Positions 39,632 through 44,514 of a DNA stretch of 44,514 nucleotides are shown here, in pieces (positions within the stretch are counted from its first letter, which is position 1; each line of letters starts with the position of its first letter). The translations under genes and the position numbers were made by a program. Under the pieces are notes generated by a model. The model saw only the letters and a program-made list of their open reading frames with translations, ran no database searches and had not been told where the DNA came from. Source of the stretch: an uncultured candidate division WPS-2 bacterium. Lineage in GTDB: Bacteria > Vulcanimicrobiota > Vulcanimicrobiia > Vulcanimicrobiales > Vulcanimicrobiaceae. The stretch spans positions 1 to 44,514 of the forward strand of contig CALEOJ010000386.1 in NCBI GenBank assembly GCA_937910425.1, given 5' to 3'.

Positions 39632-40093
39632 GTGGAGGATGCATGCGTCATAGAAGGAGGGGTGGTCGTAGGCGGCGCTGCGTTAGGCGTCGCCGAAGTA
39701 GCCGAACTTGTCGGCGACGTAGCACTAGCCGGGGCGATTCGCGGTGGCGTTGCAGCGAGTAGACGCGCGGCATGGCAGGCGCTTGAGAGCGCGGGGGGCT
39801 GGGTTAAAGGACGGTTCACGACTACAGCGGGGAGACTTCGCATTGCGGACCACCTGGACCCCGCTAAGAAAGTGCTCGGGGAAGCCAAGGACGTGGCGTA
39901 TCAGTCTCTAACCGCGCAGATTAAGGACGATATCGCATATGTTGAAGCAAACCCGGGGTACACGTTTATCCTGCGGCTTCGCGCCGGCGCGGACCCCACG
40001 AAGTTAAGCAAGCCCTTACAGAAGGTTATGGAAGACTTGATCGCTCGTGGTAGAGGTAGAATACAAGTGGGATCGGAGGATATACACCCGTGA
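39632..40093 (+). CDS. Putative REase-fold toxin (Tox-REase-like C-terminus)
   Basis: RIADHLDPAKKVLGEAKDVAYQSLTAQIKDDIAYVEANPGYTFILRLRAGADPTKLSKPLQKVMEDLIARGRGRIQV: D...ExK pattern of PD-(D/E)xK-type toxins; preceded by a Gly/Ala-rich hydrophobic segment. Confidence 0.7.
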   Translation: MEDACVIEGGVVVGGAALGVAEVAELVGDVALAGAIRGGVAASRRAAWQALESAGGWVKGRFTTTAGRLRIADHLDPAKKVLGEAKDVAYQSLTAQIKDDIAYVEANPGYTFILRLRAGADPTKLSKPLQKVMEDLIARGRGRIQVGSEDIHP

Positions 40094-40836
40094 CGCCATC
40101 ACGCGGTACGAAACCAGTGGCCGCGAGCCCTGACGTTGAGACGAAAGAATGGGCCCGCGTTCGTTCCTGGTCGCATTCGGCAAGGTCCGAACTTCAGAGC
40201 TCGCCGAGTACCGATGGTGCTCGCGAGCGCAATGAACTGGTGCGACGAAATCTTGCCGCTTCAGAGGGGCTTGTAGCTGAATTGCGGCAAGCCGGCGTTC
40301 CGCTAGAGGACATAGGTGAACTCTCGAATGTTCAATTGATGTACCCGAGCGCGGCACCCATCCTTTTGGCGCATCTTGAACGTCCCTATCCCGACGATAT
40401 TCGTATGGCGATCCTCCAGTCGTTACAGCGACCTTACGGAAGCGTTGTGTTCGAGCGACTTCGGGATCTGTTGAAGCATCACGCGGCGTCGCTTCCTCAG
40501 GACGTATCGGCCGGGTACGGCCATGCGATTGCAGCGAATGCGACGAAGGCGGACATTCCCGACCTCGTCGCCATGATCAAGGACCCCGCCCTCGGCATGG
40601 CACGCCTCTCCATCGCGCTACGAGCGGCGCGTTGGCGCGATGAACGCGTAGCGGAGGCAATTCGGCAACTTTTCCGGGAGCACTCGTTACCGTGGGCTGC
40701 CCTGCGCGCTGCACGACTGGCCAAGCTTTGGGACTTACGAGACGAGGTCCGTCCGTACCTCAACCATTCGACCGCCGATTTTCGGGAGGAGGCACGGGCA
40801 TACTTCCGGGCTTTGGATAAGGCTGCTGCGAAGTAG
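40090..40836 (+). CDS. HEAT-repeat-like protein, putative cognate immunity protein
   Basis: Helical repeats (ILLAHLERPYPDDIRMAILQSLQRP.., DIPDLVAMIKDPALGMARLSIALRAARW, ALRAARLAKLWDLRDEVRPYL); GTG start overlaps the toxin stop (GTGA). Confidence 0.65.
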   Translation: MTPSRGTKPVAASPDVETKEWARVRSWSHSARSELQSSPSTDGARERNELVRRNLAASEGLVAELRQAGVPLEDIGELSNVQLMYPSAAPILLAHLERPYPDDIRMAILQSLQRPYGSVVFERLRDLLKHHAASLPQDVSAGYGHAIAANATKADIPDLVAMIKDPALGMARLSIALRAARWRDERVAEAIRQLFREHSLPWAALRAARLAKLWDLRDEVRPYLNHSTADFREEARAYFRALDKAAAK

Positions 40837-40991
40837 ACGAAAGAAGCTCGTGGCATAGTCCGCCGTTTATCGTTTCGATGCAACGGCATTGCGACTGGAC
40901 CTGGTGTTGGGCGCATCAACTGCGCCTTCGCGAGTCCGCGCCGGGAGCCGGCGTGCGGGAGCGTTAGCCGCACGGGAGGGGATCAAAAATA

Positions 40992-41030
40992 AGAAGAGCC
41001 CGCTCCGGCCGAAGCCGAGCGGGCTCTTCT
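40992..41030 (-). terminator. Strong intrinsic-terminator-like hairpin
   Basis: Perfect 14-bp stem agaagagcccgctc/gagcgggctcttct; T-rich tract (TATTTTTGATC) follows on the minus strand. Confidence 0.65.
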
Positions 41031-41105
41031 CGGTAGCGCCAGGGAACGTGCCGCCTGTTACGGGTTCTTCGTACATGAGCTGATTGACATGCGGATCGGG
41101 TACAG

Positions 41106-41912
41106 ATGGACGAACGCTTGCCGACCAACCCCCTAATAGGTCTCGGACGAGAGCTGATCGCTCTCATCGAGAAAGCCGTCGATGTCCTGACGCCCGAGAC
41201 AGGCACGCCCTTGAGCCGACGAGACGTGGCGGCCCGACGGTGCGAGCTCCAGCTTGCGGTCCTTACGGTGAACGTCTCGGTTTCTGTGCTCTTGCTTTGC
41301 GAAGCTGGCGACGCACGCGGAGCGTACATTCTGCTGCGAAGCATCTACGAGTATCGCGTCAAAGCTGCTTACTTCCGAAAACACCCTAAGATCGCGTTCG
41401 AACAATACAAAAGCATCCAAGCTCGCCTGCATGCGCACCTCTCAAAGCTGAACCATCCAACACCGGGAATCACCGCGATCGTGGAAGCGGACCTTCGCGA
41501 ATGGCGCAAAACGGCTGGCGCAAGAGATGAGTATTCGGGTTCTGTGCAGTTTACGAAGATGGCGATGGACCTCGCCGACGACGCTCAGAAAAAGAAAGAT
41601 AAGCGTGGTCACGAGTACACAGCAGACAATCAGACACTCTATGGGATAGCTTCGCTCTACGCCCATGGTGACGTATCGCTTATGCACGAGGTGTTCCCTA
41701 ATTGGCGAGACGACAGCGATTGGACGATCGACGAATCTCGTGCAAATGTCAGTACGTCTACGGTCCTCTTCGGGCTGAACTCAATCCTAGCTTTGTATCT
41801 GAAGGAATTGGGAAGCGCTTACGGCCTGGACGTCACTGCCATACATGGGATCATGGGACGCATGCTCGCCTTGAACCAAAATCTTAGGATTACTGAGCCC
41901 GATACAGGGTAG
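41106..41912 (+). CDS. DUF5677-like hypothetical protein
   Basis: LLCEAGDARGAYILLRSIYEYRVKAAYFRKHPKIAFEQY...YGIASLYAHGDVSLM. Confidence 0.6.
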   Translation: MDERLPTNPLIGLGRELIALIEKAVDVLTPETGTPLSRRDVAARRCELQLAVLTVNVSVSVLLLCEAGDARGAYILLRSIYEYRVKAAYFRKHPKIAFEQYKSIQARLHAHLSKLNHPTPGITAIVEADLREWRKTAGARDEYSGSVQFTKMAMDLADDAQKKKDKRGHEYTADNQTLYGIASLYAHGDVSLMHEVFPNWRDDSDWTIDESRANVSTSTVLFGLNSILALYLKELGSAYGLDVTAIHGIMGRMLALNQNLRITEPDTG

Positions 41913-42101
41913 AACCTCCGGGAGGACAGCCTCCCGAACAGCCCCAGCGCTCTCGCACCGCAACTCGTATTCCCAGCCATTTCCCGACTCACGGCCTGGT
42001 GGTGCGCTCTCTCCTTGCGTCGCACGGACTGTCGGGTCAGGACCGACTTTGGGTGTCACGGATATTCACGGCGTAGACATCATCGCTAACGGATATTAAG
42101 A

Positions 42102-42490
42102 TTAAACGGTAAAGCGCGAGACGTCAGCGCGAAGGTCGGTACGCTCGCGCAAGAGTCGCTGCTCCGTCTCAAATCCTGCGTCGCCCGTGAACAGGATGCG
42201 GAACGCGGCATAGTGCAGCATAACGACGACCGAGTTCTCGTTGACGTCGTTTTTGCCGTCGGCGAGAAGCGTACCGCACGGCGAGAGCACCGACAGCACG
42301 ACGCCGTCATCTGTCGACAACCGATCGCCGCAGCGTGCGATCCGAATCGGTACGTGGTGCTCCGCGGCTTCGCGTAGGCCGTCGTTGAAGGCCCGTCCGC
42401 CATACCGCTGTCCGCTGTCCGCGATCGCATCCACACGAAGCGCGCGCACGATTGGGGCGAGACCACCGACATGATCGCAGTAGGGAATCG
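42102..42490 (-). pseudogene. Doubly truncated ComEC-like MBL-fold hydrolase fragment
   Basis: Begins PYCDHVGGLAPIVRALRVDAIADSGQRYGGRAF and stops after RTDLRADVSRFTV, before the GHHGS motif. Confidence 0.85.
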
Positions 42491-42741
42491 ACGCACACTA
42501 CAGTGCTTGCTTGCTTAGTGCGCCATTATGGGGCGACGGCGCCATGCGCTAGTGTCGGCCCCTCTACACTGGCCGTTGACACGGTCGCTGCGAATAATCA
42601 ATATTTAGACTCATGAGCATCGCCATGATCGAACGGCTCAATAACGATGTTTAGCGGACGCGGACAGCGCGCGAAGCCGTACGCTAACACGCGAACGCCA
42701 CGGGTCCTTCAGACTCAGGCGGACGCCTGGCTAGACGCGAA

Positions 42742-43524
42742 ATGCCCGAAATAATCCAAGCCTTCGTTGCTGCGGCCGTGGCACTCTTCGGCTTGCTGTG
42801 GCTCGCGTGGCCCCGGTTCGGAACCCTCGTCCCGGGAGGGTTGATTCTCGACGAGCGCGTTGCAACTCACCTCGGCCTGTCGAGCGATGCGTTGTCGCGC
42901 GTCCGCGACGCTGGTGGGATCTCGGGCCCTAGAGATATCGCGGAGGCTCGCATCCTCGGTTTCGCCCTCGCCTTTATCGGCATCTCGGCGCTCTTCAGCC
43001 ACACTTCCGCGATGGTGGTGCTCGTTGCAGTTGTGGTGGTCGACTATAGCGCCGTCCTAACGAGCGCAGGAGCGAAGCGCCTATCCGCGCGCGCGCTGCG
43101 GCCATCTGCCGAACGACGTGGGCGCTTCACCGTCGACAATGTAACGATGGTCGCAATGCTGGGGCCAATCGGCAACGCGGTGATCCTTGTCGCCGCGCCC
43201 TACTTTACCGCGCGCTGCCTCGCAATATTGGTGGGCGCGGTTGTCGCCATAGTGGCGTACGTGTACGCCGTCACGAATCTTAGCGCTGCGGCGTCGCCGC
43301 TTGAACGAGCATTGGCTGCCCGCCGGCGCTCCGCTTTGAGCTTTACCGCGATCGCCGCGGCGAACCTTGTCGCGTTCGCGTACGGCACTCTTGTGCTGGA
43401 CGTAGGTAACGGATTCGCCGTCGCTCTAACGGGATGGGGCGCAGTGTCCACTGCTCTGCTCGTCTATTACGCGCGGAAGCGTTTCTCAGCACTGAACGAA
43501 GCGTTACAGTCGGCGTTAAAGTAA
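42742..43524 (+). CDS. Polytopic membrane protein
   Basis: 260 aa with several hydrophobic segments; no family recognised. Confidence 0.6.
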   Translation: MPEIIQAFVAAAVALFGLLWLAWPRFGTLVPGGLILDERVATHLGLSSDALSRVRDAGGISGPRDIAEARILGFALAFIGISALFSHTSAMVVLVAVVVVDYSAVLTSAGAKRLSARALRPSAERRGRFTVDNVTMVAMLGPIGNAVILVAAPYFTARCLAILVGAVVAIVAYVYAVTNLSAAASPLERALAARRRSALSFTAIAAANLVAFAYGTLVLDVGNGFAVALTGWGAVSTALLVYYARKRFSALNEALQSALK

Positions 43525-43670
43525 ACCGTAGGATGGGCGAACGGCCGTAGCAGCATGAAGTGCGACCACCGGTCTACGTCGCGACCGCGTTCACCCTACC
43601 CACCACGGTTCACGAAAACCGCAAACCCCGGTTCGAACCGTTCGCACTTGCAGCACCTGTTGCACACGCG

Positions 43671-44514
43671 TCAACAGCGTAGCATAGTAGACGGACGGCG
43701 CCCGTTCGCCTCAACGATGATTGCGCCGCAGAGGTCGGTCCGGTACGCGATAGCGCCGGCGTCGCGGAGCGTCGCGAGCGTCTGCGCCGCGGGGTGTCCG
43801 AACAGGTTGTGCCGTCCGACGCTGATCAGTGCGGAGCGCGCATGAACCGCGGCGATGAACGCCGGCGTCGACGAGTATGCCGACCCGTGATGGCCTACTT
43901 TCAGGATGTCGGCGCGGACGTCGGCGCCTGACGCGAGCATGCGGGCCTCGGTCTGCGCGCCGGCGTCGCCGGTGAACAGCATGCGAAAGGGTGCGGCGCA
44001 GCCGACGCAGCGATAGGTCATCATCACGACGACCGAGTTTTCGTTGACGTCATTGCGGCCTTCTGCGAGCAGCGGCTCCTCCGGCGCAAGCGCGTCGAAC
44101 GCGACACCGTCACCCGTGGCGTAGTGCATCCCCTTGCGAACGAGGATGACTGGTACGTGATGGGCGTGTGCCGCGGCCAGACAGTCGCGGAACGCCCGCC
44201 CGCCGTAGTCCTGTCCCGAGTCGCCGATCGCGTCGACGCGTAGCGCGTTCACGATCGGAAAGCAACCGCCGACATGATCGCCGTGCGGGTGCGTGTTTAC
44301 CAGCAGGTCGACGTGCCGGACCCCTTCGCGCTTCAGATAGGCCAGGACGACTCGCTCGCCGACGAGCTCGGCGGGGGATCGGCCGTCCCTGGCTGGGCCG
44401 CGCTCGAGGCGGCCGCCGCTGTCGATCAGGATCACGTGGCCGCGCGGGGTTCGCACGACGATCCCGTCACCCTGGCCGACGTCGAGCATCGTAATAGTCA
44501 GCTTCCCGTCCGGG
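43671..44514 (-). CDS. ComEC/Rec2-like MBL-fold hydrolase (5' end outside window)
   Basis: PDGKLTITMLDVGQGDGIVVRTPRGHVILIDSGG; LLVNTHPHGDHVGGCFP; ILKVGHHGSAYSSTPAFIAAVHARSALISVGRHNLFGHP. Confidence 0.92.
   Translation of the reverse strand, partial: PDGKLTITMLDVGQGDGIVVRTPRGHVILIDSGGRLERGPARDGRSPAELVGERVVLAYLKREGVRHVDLLVNTHPHGDHVGGCFPIVNALRVDAIGDSGQDYGGRAFRDCLAAAHAHHVPVILVRKGMHYATGDGVAFDALAPEEPLLAEGRNDVNENSVVVMMTYRCVGCAAPFRMLFTGDAGAQTEARMLASGADVRADILKVGHHGSAYSSTPAFIAAVHARSALISVGRHNLFGHPAAQTLATLRDAGAIAYRTDLCGAIIVEANGRRPSTMLRC

Noticed and set aside
43625-43660. tRNA T-loop-like ggttcgaacc
   Set aside because: No matching acceptor, D- or anticodon arms could be folded around it.

Overview
GC-rich bacterial chromosomal window with two halves. 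About 1-30 kb is gene-dense. It holds a stress/energy block: acetate kinase (partial), PP2C-type phosphatase, Mg2+-type P-ATPase, hybrid PAS histidine kinase, universal stress protein, phosphoketolase and a site-2 protease with CBS domains. It also holds a compact cbb3-type oxidase operon with Rieske and 4Fe-4S ferredoxins. A divergently transcribed DUF2249-Crp/Fnr regulator is separated from that operon by a perfect FNR-type palindrome. Further redox genes follow: an FAD reductase, a CDGSH protein and a cytochrome b/molybdopterin fusion. About 30-43 kb is an accessory region of short orphan genes, decayed fragments and repeats. It contains (i) a small REase-fold toxin-like protein translationally coupled to a HEAT-like putative immunity protein, (ii) a pair of inverted small-protein paralogs (MGEFTDEM family) with an iteron-like array beside one of them, (iii) tandem DUF3892 proteins, and (iv) partial copies of a ComEC-like metallo-beta-lactamase-fold gene whose intact version sits at the right edge. 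No rRNA, convincing tRNA or CRISPR array was seen. All family calls come from reading the translations by eye; no database search was run. Start codons are approximate and taxonomy is undetermined.
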